64,000 nt of DNA from Palleronia rufa (GTDB lineage: Bacteria > Pseudomonadota > Alphaproteobacteria > Rhodobacterales > Rhodobacteraceae): assembly GCF_000743715.1 (NCBI RefSeq), contig NZ_JQEY01000013.1, forward strand, positions 2,443-66,442. Reading direction: 5' to 3'. Under the pieces are notes generated by a model. That model searched no databases. It saw only the letters and a list, made by a program, of their open reading frames with translations, and was not told the DNA's origin. Made by a program: the position numbers and the translations under genes. Below are positions 56,511-64,000 of this stretch, piece by piece. Each line of letters begins with the position of its first letter. Positions within the stretch are counted from its first letter, which is position 1.

Positions 56511-57205
56511 CCCTGCGGTGCCGCGTCGTCGAGTACCGCCCAGGCGGCGTCGTTGCGGAAATAGGGCACCCTGGCGGGCGGGGTGAGGTCGGGCAGGCGG
56601 TCCTCGACCTCTCCCAGCACCACGGAGGTGATGAACGGCAGGTCCAGCGCACGGGCGCGGCGCAGATCGACCCAGTGCAGATGTCCCAGCTCGTCCGTGG
56701 CCGCGTCGAAATCGTCCGGATCGGAGGCCAGCGCCTCGGCCGGCATGACGAAGAACCGCGCGTCGAACCGGCGCGGCCGTCCCGGCGGCGTCACCGCGCG
56801 AAACATGTACGACAGGCTCTGCGCGTCGGGACGGTGGCCGGTGGCGGCGAACCGCGCCCAGTCCGGCGGCGCGTCGGGCCAGTCGCCCGCGATCCCCGCG
56901 ACCTGGCCGGTCTCTTCCCAAAGTTCGCGGATCGCTGCGGCCGCCAGCGCCCCGGCAGGGCAGTCGCCGCGCAGGGCAAGCCGCGCGGCGCAGGTGGCAC
57001 TGGGACCGCGGGCCAGCGGCACGGCGGCGTCGCCGGGGTCCACGGCCCCGCCCGGAAACACGTATTTGCTGGGCATGAAGGCCGCGGAATGCCCGCGCTG
57101 GCCCATCAGCACCGACGGCGTGCCCGCGGCGTCGCGCACGACGATCACGCTGGCCGCGTCGCGGATCGCGGGACCGGTCAGAACCCGTGCATCCGTTTGG
57201 CCCAT
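56507..57205 (-). CDS. NUDIX hydrolase
   Basis: A 232-residue phosphohydrolase. FPGGAVDPGD begins the Nudix region, with REWEETG replaced by RELWEETG (IRELWEETGQVAG), so the box GxGx..REUxEExGU is recognisable with a long insert between its halves (AAVPLARGPSATCAARLALR). Related to CoA/NADH-pyrophosphatase-like NUDT proteins with such inserts; substrate unknown. Start ATG 57205 overlaps the DUF983 gene by 28 nt. Confidence 0.88.
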   Translation of the reverse strand: MGQTDARVLTGPAIRDAASVIVVRDAAGTPSVLMGQRGHSAAFMPSKYVFPGGAVDPGDAAVPLARGPSATCAARLALRGDCPAGALAAAAIRELWEETGQVAGIAGDWPDAPPDWARFAATGHRPDAQSLSYMFRAVTPPGRPRRFDARFFVMPAEALASDPDDFDAATDELGHLHWVDLRRARALDLPFITSVVLGEVEDRLPDLTPPARVPYFRNDAAWAVLDDAAPQG

Positions 57206-57567
57206 TGGAATCCCACCACCATGCCCTTGATCCGGGGCAGCAGGTACAGCGACAGCCCCACGCAGACGGTACAGAAGATCGTGGCAAGCACCAGGGGCTC
57301 GGGGCGGAAGGCGACGAAGACCCAGTGCATGAACGGGACCATCAGATGACCGACCAGAAGGATGGTGAGATAGGCGGGCGCGTCGTCGGCGCGGGCATGG
57401 GTCAGATCCTCGCCGCAGACGTTGCATTGCTCGCGCAGGGTCAGGTAGCCGCGCAGCAGGGGACCGGCACCGCAGTTGGGACAGCAGCGGCGGAAGCCGC
57501 GGGCCAGTGCGGGCCGCATCGCGCGGTCCCCGGCCGCCAGGCCGTACTGCGTCGTCTCGTCGAACAT
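57178..57567 (-). CDS. DUF983 membrane protein
   Basis: A 129-residue protein. An N-terminal zinc-ribbon-like pair (RCCPNCGAGPLLRGYL, EQCNVCGEDLTHA) precedes two membrane helices (AYLTILLVGHLMVPFMHWVF, VLATIFCTVCVGLSLYLLPR). DUF983 genes are common next to cytochrome oxidase or NUDIX genes; role unknown. Confidence 0.9.
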   Translation of the reverse strand: MFDETTQYGLAAGDRAMRPALARGFRRCCPNCGAGPLLRGYLTLREQCNVCGEDLTHARADDAPAYLTILLVGHLMVPFMHWVFVAFRPEPLVLATIFCTVCVGLSLYLLPRIKGMVVGFQWAKRMHGF

Positions 57568-57667
57568 GCCGCTCTCCCCGACCCCCGTTCAGCGCCTTCT
57601 AGCCCGGGACTCCTCGGGCCCGAAAGGCCCCGGGTCTCGATTGCGCGGCTTTGTCGCGTGAATGTCG

Positions 57668-59074
57668 TCAGCCGCGCAAGGATGCCGCGGCGATGGCGGC
57701 AGGCGCCGCGGCGGGGTGGAGCGGCCTCGGCGCCTCTCCCAGACGTGTGCAGTCCCGCCCCGCGGCCTTGGCCGAATAGAGTGCGGCATCGGCGATCTGC
57801 AGGGCCATGTCCGGCGACGCGTCGCTGCTGCAGGCGATCCCAAGGCTCACGGTGATGCGCTGCGCTTCTCCGGCGGCATAGATCGGCCGGCTGGAAATCG
57901 CCTCGCGCAGACGTTCGGCGGCGATCAGCGCCTGGGCGGGGGTGGTGTCGGGCAGGGCGATGAGGAACTCCTCCCCCCCGATCCGGGCCACCATGTCATG
58001 TCCGCGCAGGTTCGATTGCAGCCTTGCGGCGACTTCGGCCAAAATGGCGTCGCCGGCGGCATGGCCGAGCCGGTCGTTGACCCGCTTGAAATGGTCCACA
58101 TCGGCGATGATGACACCGTAGCCGCGCCCGTCCGCCCGGGTGCGTCCGGCCAGATCGGCGAGGTGCTGCATGGCGTAGCGGCGGTTGTAGAGGCCGGTCA
58201 GGTGGTCGCGCGCGGCCATTCTGAGATTGGCGTCGAGCTGGTGAACCAGCCTGTCGAGCTCCAGCTTCTGGGCCAGCGCGCGGCGGATGATCGCCGCGCG
58301 CTCGCGCGGGCCGGCATCGCGGCGCAGCAGGGCGTTGGCGCCCAGATCCAGCGCCCGGGTGCCGCGCGGACCGTCGTCTGCAGCGTTCTCCACCAGGATC
58401 GCGGCGCGCTTCAGCCCGGGATGCGAGCGCAATTCCGACAGCAGCCAGAGCGAATCCTCGCCCTCGTCGGCCAGAACCACCAGGTCGCGCCGGCCGGTAC
58501 TTTCGCTTCCGCCCAGGATCTGGTCGGGGGTGAGCGCCTCCAGCCGCGCGCCCAGCCGCGTATCGAGCCCGCGGCGGACCCGCCCAGCGGCGGCGCGGTC
58601 GTTGGCGACCACCGCCATGACCGGCGCGCGCTCGAACGTGGCCGGCGATTCGGCAAAGCCCATGCGCGCCGCGGTCGCCACCTGGCGCGACAGTTCGGCA
58701 TAGGCTTCCCGCGCGCGAAGAAGCGCGCGCAGATGGGTCAGCAGCCAGGGCCGGTCCACCGGGCGCAGGAGCACGCCCGCCGCACCGCGCTCGATCCAGG
58801 AGGCGCGGATATCGGTGCTGTCGTCATCCACCGCGACAAGGCAGGGGGGTGTCGCATGGGGGCGGGCGGCCAGAAGCCGGGTCAGGCCGGAGGCGTCCAG
58901 ATCCGCCAGGCCGCCGTCCACGATCGCCAGATCGTCGCGGCCGAGCGCAAGCTCCGCCACGGCCTCGGCCGCGCTGGCCACGGCGGTCACCTCGTACCGG
59001 GCGGCGGCAAGGGCGGCCTTGAACGCGATCCGATTCGTTGCAATTCCGTCAGCGATGAGGACGCGTCGGGCCAT
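57668..59074 (-). CDS. PleD-like diguanylate cyclase with two receiver-like domains
   Basis: A 468-residue protein: receiver 1 (about 1-120, phospho-acceptor candidate Asp53 in LAIVDGGLADLD), a receiver-like domain 2 (about 155-275) and a GGDEF domain (about 300-450). The active motif is VARIGGEEFLIALPD; the inhibitory I-site RGHD lies five residues before it. In receiver 1 the usual acidic pair is LIADG (one Asp missing) and the conserved Lys is Arg (LLRPVD), so phosphorylation may be impaired. It would make cyclic di-GMP. Divergent from the DUF3572 gene over 107 nt. Confidence 0.92.
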   Translation of the reverse strand: MARRVLIADGIATNRIAFKAALAAARYEVTAVASAAEAVAELALGRDDLAIVDGGLADLDASGLTRLLAARPHATPPCLVAVDDDSTDIRASWIERGAAGVLLRPVDRPWLLTHLRALLRAREAYAELSRQVATAARMGFAESPATFERAPVMAVVANDRAAAGRVRRGLDTRLGARLEALTPDQILGGSESTGRRDLVVLADEGEDSLWLLSELRSHPGLKRAAILVENAADDGPRGTRALDLGANALLRRDAGPRERAAIIRRALAQKLELDRLVHQLDANLRMAARDHLTGLYNRRYAMQHLADLAGRTRADGRGYGVIIADVDHFKRVNDRLGHAAGDAILAEVAARLQSNLRGHDMVARIGGEEFLIALPDTTPAQALIAAERLREAISSRPIYAAGEAQRITVSLGIACSSDASPDMALQIADAALYSAKAAGRDCTRLGEAPRPLHPAAAPAAIAAASLRG

Positions 59075-59181
59075 TCCGTCTCCAAAGTCACGGGTCGCGA
59101 GCGACCGATCCATCGGGTCTGTGTTTTCTCAGTGCGCGAACAATGTTAACAAAGTCTTTCCGATCTTAGGACAACCGCAGG

Positions 59182-59460
59182 ATGCGGCAAGAACACGCTC
59201 AATCATTGGCTCGTGATGTGGTTCTCTGGCTCGTCGCCGAGGAAGATCTGCTGGGCATCTTCATGGGGGCGACGGGCTGCGACGCCTCGGCGATCCGCGC
59301 CGGGGTCGAGTCGCCCGATTTTCTGGCTTCGGTGCTGGATTTCGTGCTGATGGACGACCGCTGGATCCTGGCGTTCTGTGCGCAGTCGGGCACCCCGCCC
59401 GAGCGGGTCCGGCAGGCGCGTCAGGCCCTTCCCGGTGGGGAGGAGGTGCATTGGACCTGA
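59182..59460 (+). CDS. DUF3572 protein
   Basis: A 92-residue protein. ALARDVVLWL-type start (SLARDVVLWLVAEEDLLGIF), then FMGATGCDASAIRAGVESPD and FLASVLDFVLMDDRWILAFC match DUF3572, an alphaproteobacterial family without known function. Confidence 0.9.
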   Translation: MRQEHAQSLARDVVLWLVAEEDLLGIFMGATGCDASAIRAGVESPDFLASVLDFVLMDDRWILAFCAQSGTPPERVRQARQALPGGEEVHWT

Positions 59461-59524
59461 GCGCGGTTACCGTTCGTTAACGTTTCCCTGTCAGAACACG
59501 CGGGCGCCAACCGGAGTCCGCCCC

Positions 59525-60112
59525 TTGTCCGCAAACCTCGCCCGCGCCATGGAAAGCTTCGTCACGGACACCTACGGGCGCACGGTCTGGCAGGATATGG
59601 TCCGCGCCGCACGACTCGACTTCGACAGTTTCGAACTGCTCTTCGAGTATCCGCACACGGTGACGGAGCCGGTGCTCGACGCCGCCGCGGACCGCCTGCA
59701 ACGCACCCGCGCGGATCTGATGGAGGATTTGGGCACCTATCTGGTGTCGCATCCGCGGATGGTCGGGATCCGGCGGCTCCTGCGCTTCGGCGGAGACGAT
59801 TTCGAGACGTTCCTCGACTCGCTGCGCGAGCTTCCCGACCGCGCGCGGCTGGTCCTGCCGGACCTGCAGTTGCCCAGCCTGCGCCTGAAGGATGAGGGCA
59901 ACGGCGCCTATGCGCTCGACTGCTCCAAAGCCAGCGCCGATCTCTGCGGCGTGCTGGTCGGCGGGATCCGCGCCATGGCGGACGATTACGGCGCGCTCGT
60001 CACCACGGAACTGAAGACTGGCCCGGGGAACGCCTGCCGGATCGAGATCGTGGTGCTGTCCTCCCGCTTCACGCCGGGCCGCGCGTTCGAGCTTGCGGAG
60101 CGTTCGACGTGA
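59525..60112 (+). CDS. H-NOX-like (heme NO-binding domain) protein
   Basis: A 195-residue protein from TTG 59525: the reading SANLARAMESFVTDTYGRTV aligns with the H-NOX start MxGLxNRALExFVRDTYG, and GGAG lies 8 nt upstream. ATG 59549 would lose this start. H-NOX landmarks follow (LLFEYPHTVTEPVLDAAADR, EDLGTYLVSHP, GIRRLLRFGG, FLDSLRELPD, LPSLRLKDEG). The proximal heme His that should follow FLDSL is Arg here, and the Y-x-S-x-R propionate-clamp motif is not recognisable (DCSKASADL). So heme binding is doubtful. Overlaps the diguanylate cyclase by 4 nt; H-NOX proteins usually regulate such partners. Confidence 0.82.
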   Translation: MSANLARAMESFVTDTYGRTVWQDMVRAARLDFDSFELLFEYPHTVTEPVLDAAADRLQRTRADLMEDLGTYLVSHPRMVGIRRLLRFGGDDFETFLDSLRELPDRARLVLPDLQLPSLRLKDEGNGAYALDCSKASADLCGVLVGGIRAMADDYGALVTTELKTGPGNACRIEIVVLSSRFTPGRAFELAERST

Positions 60113-61086
60113 CAGTGACCCTTGCCGACGGAATGCTGGACCTGGCGATGCCCATGCACCTGCGGCTCGACGCCGGGGGACGGATCGTCGGCGCCGGTCC
60201 CGCGATGCGCAAGACCGCACACACGCGCGCGCTGGTGGGACAGGTCCTGCTGGACGTCTTCGCGGTCCATCGCCCGGCGGGGCTGCGCACGTTCGCCCAG
60301 ATGTCGGCCCGCCCCGGCCGCCGTCTGGTGCTGGGCTTCCGCGAGGGCCGCAACGTCGAGTTCCGGGGGCATATCCTGGACGCGGCCGGGGACGGTGCCT
60401 TTGTGCTCAACCTTACCTTCGGTCTGGCGGATCTGCCGGATCTGGGCGGCGCGGGTCTCACCGCCGCCGATTTCGCACCCACCGACCCGACCGTGGACAC
60501 GCTCTACCTTCTGGAGGCCAAGCAGATGGCTTTCTCGGAGATGCGCCGCCTGGTCGAACGCCTGCGCGGGGCGAAATCCGTGGCCGAAGAGCAGGCCTTC
60601 ACCGACACGCTGACGGGGCTGCGCAACCGTCGCGCGCTCGACCAGGTGATGGCGCAATCGCGGGAGCGGGCCGAACCCTTCGCGCTCTGCCAGGTCGATC
60701 TGGACCATTTCAAACAGGTCAACGACACCCATGGCCATGCCGCGGGGGATGCGGTGCTGCGCGCGGTGGCCGCGCGCCTGTCTCATTCGGTGCGGGCGGC
60801 GGATACGGTGGCAAGGGTGGGCGGGGATGAGTTCATCCTGATCCTGCCAGGCATGACGGATGAGGCCACGCTGGCCCGCATAGCCCGGCGGATCGTCACT
60901 GATATAGAGGGTCCGGTCCGGTTCGAGGGGCGCGACCACCGCGTTTCGGCGAGTATCGGGATTACCGTCTCGACCGACTACGACGATCCCGATCCGGTCC
61001 GCATGTTCGCCGATGCCGATGCGGCCCTCTACCGGTCGAAATCCGCCGGGCGCGCCACCCATTGCTTCCACGGCCAGCCGGCATGA
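60109..61086 (+). CDS. Diguanylate cyclase with H-NOX-associated N-terminal domain
   Basis: A 325-residue protein. The N-terminal part (about 1-130: LDLAMPMHLRLDAGGRIVGA, LLDVFAVHRPAGLRTFAQMS) is the HNOB-associated, PAS-like domain; a coiled linker (about 135-165) leads to the GGDEF domain with TDTLTGLRNRRALDQVM, VDLDHFKQVNDTHGHAAGD and VGGDEFILILPG. An I-site RAAD lies five residues before GGDEF, so product inhibition is likely. Coupled to the H-NOX-like gene. Confidence 0.95.
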   Translation: MTVTLADGMLDLAMPMHLRLDAGGRIVGAGPAMRKTAHTRALVGQVLLDVFAVHRPAGLRTFAQMSARPGRRLVLGFREGRNVEFRGHILDAAGDGAFVLNLTFGLADLPDLGGAGLTAADFAPTDPTVDTLYLLEAKQMAFSEMRRLVERLRGAKSVAEEQAFTDTLTGLRNRRALDQVMAQSRERAEPFALCQVDLDHFKQVNDTHGHAAGDAVLRAVAARLSHSVRAADTVARVGGDEFILILPGMTDEATLARIARRIVTDIEGPVRFEGRDHRVSASIGITVSTDYDDPDPVRMFADADAALYRSKSAGRATHCFHGQPA

Positions 61087-61926
61087 GGAGCGGCAGCCGT
61101 CGGACCGTTCGACCGGGCGCGTCGGGGCAACGGCAGGATGGTTTTCAACGGTCCGGGGCGGTACGGCCTTTGCGCCAACGGATCGGCGCATGCCCATTTC
61201 GGCGGGAAATCAGCGAGTTGCCGCCCCACTCATGGCCCCGCGGCGCAGCTCAGCTCCGCTGTCGGACTGCCTGATCCTGCGCATGGGGGCGCGGCCGGAC
61301 GGCGGTCGGTCCGCGCGGGCCTGGGTTGGACGGTGTCGATCCTGGGATATGCGCCCGTCCACTCCGGATCGGCATTCCGCCCGTCCCGACGGAAGCCGTG
61401 ACGCGCCGGACGACGCTGCTGCCGCTGCCTGAGGCCGCCCGACCCGCCGGCCGTGCCGATCTGCGTCGCGGCGGAGGGATTCGGCTGCACCGCCGCCTCT
61501 TGCGGACGAACGCGCGGCGCGGCGATCGTCGGCAGGGAATGTGGATCCGGCACCGTGAGGGGGCGCGCCACGCGCGGCGTGCAGTTTTAACGCTTACGTA
61601 CGGCGGGTAGACGCGGCCCCCCCCGGCCTCGCCGGCACGCCGACCAGGCGCGGCTGGAAGGCGTCCGGGGAGGGACACGCCGTCCCGGTGCCGTGGAACG
61701 CAAGAACGGCGCTCAGCCTGGCCGGCCACGCGGCCGGACCACGCAAGGGCCGGTTCGCGCGCGGGATGCGGTATCTCTATGCGCCCGTCCGGCGCGATCC
61801 TAGCGCGCCGATCCTCCAAGCGCCGGCGCTGCAGGGCGGGTCCGTGCCGCGATCTTCTGGTCTGCGTCCCGCCGCGCGCGACACTGAGGACGACCGCGCG
61901 ACGCACGCCCGACCGGACCGCGGCGC
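61087..61926. other. Gene-free stretch of about 840 bp
   Basis: Between the diguanylate cyclase and the convergent lytic transglycosylase. Open frames in several phases have no ribosome site or recognisable sequence. I see nothing here; an eroded gene is possible. Confidence 0.5.
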
Positions 61927-62727
61927 CTAGCCGTCGATCCGCGCGGCCATGAGCGCGATGGCCTTCTGGTACACGGTCGCGGCGTTCCACGCCTCGATCA
62001 CGCGGAAATTCGGCTGACCCTGCTGATAGCCTGCGCCCGGCTGCCAGCCCATCTGGCGCAGGAAATTCGCGGTAGAGGCAAGCGCATCGGTCTGGTTGGT
62101 CAGGTCAAGCCGGCCGTTGCCGTCGCCATCGACCCCGTAGCGCAGCACATTGCCCGGCAGGAACTGCGTGTGACCCCATTCGCCGTGCTTTGCGCCCGTG
62201 GAACTGGCCGACAGCACGCCGCGGTCCACCAGTTGCAATGCCGCCAGCGCATGGGGGGTGAAAAACGCCGACCGGCGGCAATCATATGCCAGCGTCAGGA
62301 TCGACGACACCACGCGGCTGTCGCCCATGAACCCGCCGAAACCGGTCTCCATCCCGTGGATCGCCAGCAGCACGCCGGCCGGCACGCCGTAGCGCGCCTC
62401 CAGCGCCCGGTAAAAGCCCGGGTTCGCGGCCTTGCGGCTGCGGCCCTGGGCCACGATGGTCTCTGCCCCGCGGACCTGCATGAATTTGTCGAGCGTGTAG
62501 TTGAAGCTCTTCTGGTTGCGATCGGCATTGATCGTGGCCTGGGAATAGCCGCTGGACATCAGCGCCTGGATGCCGCTCTGGCCGATGCCGGCGGCGCGGG
62601 CCTCTGCGGCGAACTGGGATTTCCATTGCTCGTACTGGCCGCCGGAATCCGAACAGGGGGCGGCGACGCCCGTGGCAGGAAGCAAAACAAGACAAAGCGC
62701 GGCCAGCGCGCGGCGGGGGGAAACCAT
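61927..62727 (-). CDS. Lytic murein transglycosylase, MltB-like
   Basis: A 266-residue exported enzyme. Signal MVSPRRALAALCLVLLPATG, then the SLT_2 domain: FYRALEARYGVPAGVLLAIH, the catalytic Glu in HGMETGFGGFMGDSR, AYDCRRSAFFTPHALAALQL, and GEWGHTQFLPGNVLRYG. It cleaves peptidoglycan with 1,6-anhydro-MurNAc formation. Shorter than E. coli MltB and lacking a lipobox. Confidence 0.93.
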   Translation of the reverse strand: MVSPRRALAALCLVLLPATGVAAPCSDSGGQYEQWKSQFAAEARAAGIGQSGIQALMSSGYSQATINADRNQKSFNYTLDKFMQVRGAETIVAQGRSRKAANPGFYRALEARYGVPAGVLLAIHGMETGFGGFMGDSRVVSSILTLAYDCRRSAFFTPHALAALQLVDRGVLSASSTGAKHGEWGHTQFLPGNVLRYGVDGDGNGRLDLTNQTDALASTANFLRQMGWQPGAGYQQGQPNFRVIEAWNAATVYQKAIALMAARIDG

Positions 62728-62825
62728 CGGTGAACTCCTGAAAACCGTTTGACGGCAGGTTAGCGCGACCGGCGCGATCCGCCAACCGCTTGGATCGCCA
62801 CCCATACAGGCTAGATTGCGCCCGC

Positions 62826-63146
62826 ATGAGGGATGCGGCGATCATCGGGGCGGGGCTTGCCGGACTGGCCGCGGCGGCGCGGCTGGCGCGGGACGGGCGC
62901 GACGTCGCCGTGTTCGACAAGAGCCGCGGCACCGGCGGGCGCCTGGCGACGCGGCGCGGCGCGGCCGGCGCGTTCGACCATGGCGCCCCCGCCGCCCATG
63001 GCGACGCCGGTTTCGACGCCGCCATGGGCGCGATCGGCGCCGAGCGCCACGGCGACGGCTGGCGCGGCCGTCCGGGCGGCGGAACGGGCGTCAGCGCGTC
63101 CGACGGCCCCGAGATCGTCGGCGCGGAACCCGGCCCCGCGCGCGGA
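62826..63146 (+). pseudogene. Truncated FAD/NAD(P)-dependent oxidoreductase
   Basis: The first 107 residues of a COG3380-like (renalase-type) oxidoreductase: AAIIGAGLAGLAAAARLARD (Rossmann FAD loop), VFDKSRGTGGRLATRRG and AFDHGAPAAHGD. After DGWRGRPGGGTGV the family sequence stops; the frame runs on into the antisense of ssb without a natural end. About two thirds of the gene is missing, evidently by deletion next to ssb. Confidence 0.75.
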
Positions 63147-63620
63147 TCAGAACGGGATCTCGTCATCCATGTCGTTGCCGTAGCTGCCGCGCCCGCCTCC
63201 GCCGCCACGCTCGTCGGAGCCGCCATAGCCGCCACGGTCGCCGTCCTGCCCGCCACCGCCGCCGCCTTCACGGCCGTCCAGCATGGTCAGAGTGCCACCG
63301 TAGCCTTGCAGCACGACCTCGGTCGAGTAGCGGTCGGCACCGGACTGGTCCTGCCACTTGCGGGTCTGCAACTGGCCCTCGATATACACCTTCGAGCCCT
63401 TCTTGAGATACTGCTCGGCGATGCGCACCAGCCCCTCCTGAAAGATCGCGACCGAATGCCATTCGGTCTTTTCGCGCCGCTCGCCGGTGTTCTTGTCCTT
63501 CCAGGTCTCCGAGGTCGCGATTCGCAAGTTGCAGACCTTGCCGCCGTTCGAGAACGTCCGCGTCTCGGGGTCGCGCCCCAGGTTTCCGATCAAGATGACC
63601 TTGTTCACCGATCCCGCCAT
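63147..63620 (-). CDS. ssb: Single-stranded DNA-binding protein
   Basis: A 157-residue SSB. The OB-fold ([60 protein letters not shown]) is followed by a Gly-rich linker ([10 protein letters not shown] region, [10 protein letters not shown]) and the acidic tip DMDDEIPF for partner binding. The start is ATG 63620. Confidence 0.97.
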   Translation of the reverse strand: MAGSVNKVILIGNLGRDPETRTFSNGGKVCNLRIATSETWKDKNTGERREKTEWHSVAIFQEGLVRIAEQYLKKGSKVYIEGQLQTRKWQDQSGADRYSTEVVLQGYGGTLTMLDGREGGGGGGQDGDRGGYGGSDERGGGGGRGSYGNDMDDEIPF

Positions 63621-63781
63621 GGTGCTCGCTCCTTCGTTCCGCCCGATTCCCGGTGCGCCAGAAGCTGGCATAGCGGCGGGTCGGATGACAGGGCGAAAAC
63701 CGGCTTCAAAAACGGTGCCGGTGCGGCTAGGGTCGCAGGGTGAGTTCTGCCTGCTCCCTGCGCCATTCGGAGACTGCCTTG

Positions 63782-64000
63782 GTGATTTCGCCGCTCCGCT
63801 TCCTTGCCGTGATCCTTGTCGTTCTTGGCCTCCCCGCAGAGGCCGACACGCTGTTCTCCAGCCGCGGAAAAAGTGCGTTTTCGTCCAAGCTGGGCGTTCT
63901 GGACGGGCGCGCGGCATCGCAATATGCCGGGTCGCGCAGGCTCCAGCCGGAGGTCAAGCCGGGACCCGAGCGCCGCGCCGCCGCGGTCCCGACGGTGGCC
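63782..64000 (+). CDS. Start of an exported protein, probably a lytic transglycosylase (partial)
   Basis: From GTG 63782 (GGAG 9 nt upstream; TTG 63779 and GTG 63740 are alternatives) the frame reads [20 protein letters not shown], a signal peptide, then a low-complexity mature start and runs out of the window. Rhodobacteraceae commonly have an SLT transglycosylase divergent from ssb, and this start looks like one, but the catalytic part is not in the window. Confidence 0.6.
   Translation, partial: MISPLRFLAVILVVLGLPAEADTLFSSRGKSAFSSKLGVLDGRAASQYAGSRRLQPEVKPGPERRAAAVPTVA

Noticed and set aside
59467-59480. Possible CtrA box TTAC-N6-TTAA before the H-NOX-like gene
   Set aside because: Spacing is 6 rather than 7 and one half-site is imperfect; too weak to claim.

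Overview
This 64 kb window is GC-rich chromosomal DNA that reads as Alphaproteobacteria, most likely Rhodobacterales (Rhodobacteraceae). The signs are gene order and lineage-typical proteins: rnhB next to the cell-cycle methyltransferase ccrM with a CtrA-like box, mreBCD-mrdA-rodA, an ATP synthase F0 operon with split b and b' subunits, the ffh-rpsP-rimM-trmD-rplS-rpmE block with bluB inside it, DUF3572, and a BciA-type 8-vinyl reductase. Nearly all of the DNA is ordinary core chromosome. The accessory elements are small: one IS630-type insertion sequence, two tandem-repeat clusters, one frameshifted and one truncated gene.

Layout. 0.5-6.2 kb: topoisomerase IB, AMP nucleosidase, HU, a broken GNAT acetyltransferase and two unknown membrane proteins. 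6.2-10 kb: ccrM and RNase HII, then divergent exported-protein genes and a membrane-anchored winged-helix protein. 10-11.7 kb: four perfect 60-bp repeats, IS630, tRNA-Gln. 11.7-14 kb: capsule export genes kpsE and kpsT without kpsM. 14.3-16.1 kb: a uracil-DNA-glycosylase-like protein, SseB-like protein and monooxygenase. 16.1-22.7 kb: the rod-shape operon. 23-24.6 kb: hisF-hisE and a DUF302 protein. 25-31.2 kb: ribosome and SRP genes. 31.3-34.2 kb: small membrane proteins and LysR and ArsR regulators. 34.4-37 kb: ATP synthase F0. 37.3-41.4 kb: lipocalin-like protein, OmpA-like lipoprotein, AraC-MGMT fusion, endonuclease III, adenosine kinase. 41.9-48.3 kb: 5-oxoprolinase genes pxpACB divergent from a TRAP transporter, followed by bciA. 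48.3-53 kb: a spermidine-synthase-like protein, a DUF4212 and sodium symporter pair, metG. 53.9-57.6 kb: lipocalin, a thioesterase fusion, an EamA transporter, 29-bp repeats, a NUDIX hydrolase, DUF983. 57.7-61.1 kb: a cyclic-di-GMP cluster. 61.9-64 kb: lytic transglycosylase, a truncated FAD oxidoreductase, ssb, and the start of a further exported protein.

How the genes work together. Most transcription units are compact, with 4-8 nt stop/start overlaps that suggest translational coupling: mreC-mreD-mrdA-rodA-ghrA, pxpB-pxpC-pxpA, dctP-dctQ, dctM-bciA, nth-adenosine kinase, and lipocalin-thioesterase-EamA. Divergent pairing suggests that the TRAP transporter may feed 5-oxoproline to PxpABC.

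The most unusual parts are: the cyclic-di-GMP cluster, in which an H-NOX-like protein without a recognisable proximal heme histidine is coupled to a diguanylate cyclase and faces a PleD-like protein; the membrane-anchored winged-helix protein with an operator-like repeat cluster upstream; a betainyl-CoA-thioesterase-like domain fused to a shrunken dehydrogenase-like domain; and the two tandem-repeat arrays. I see no CRISPR array, prophage or recognisable defence island.
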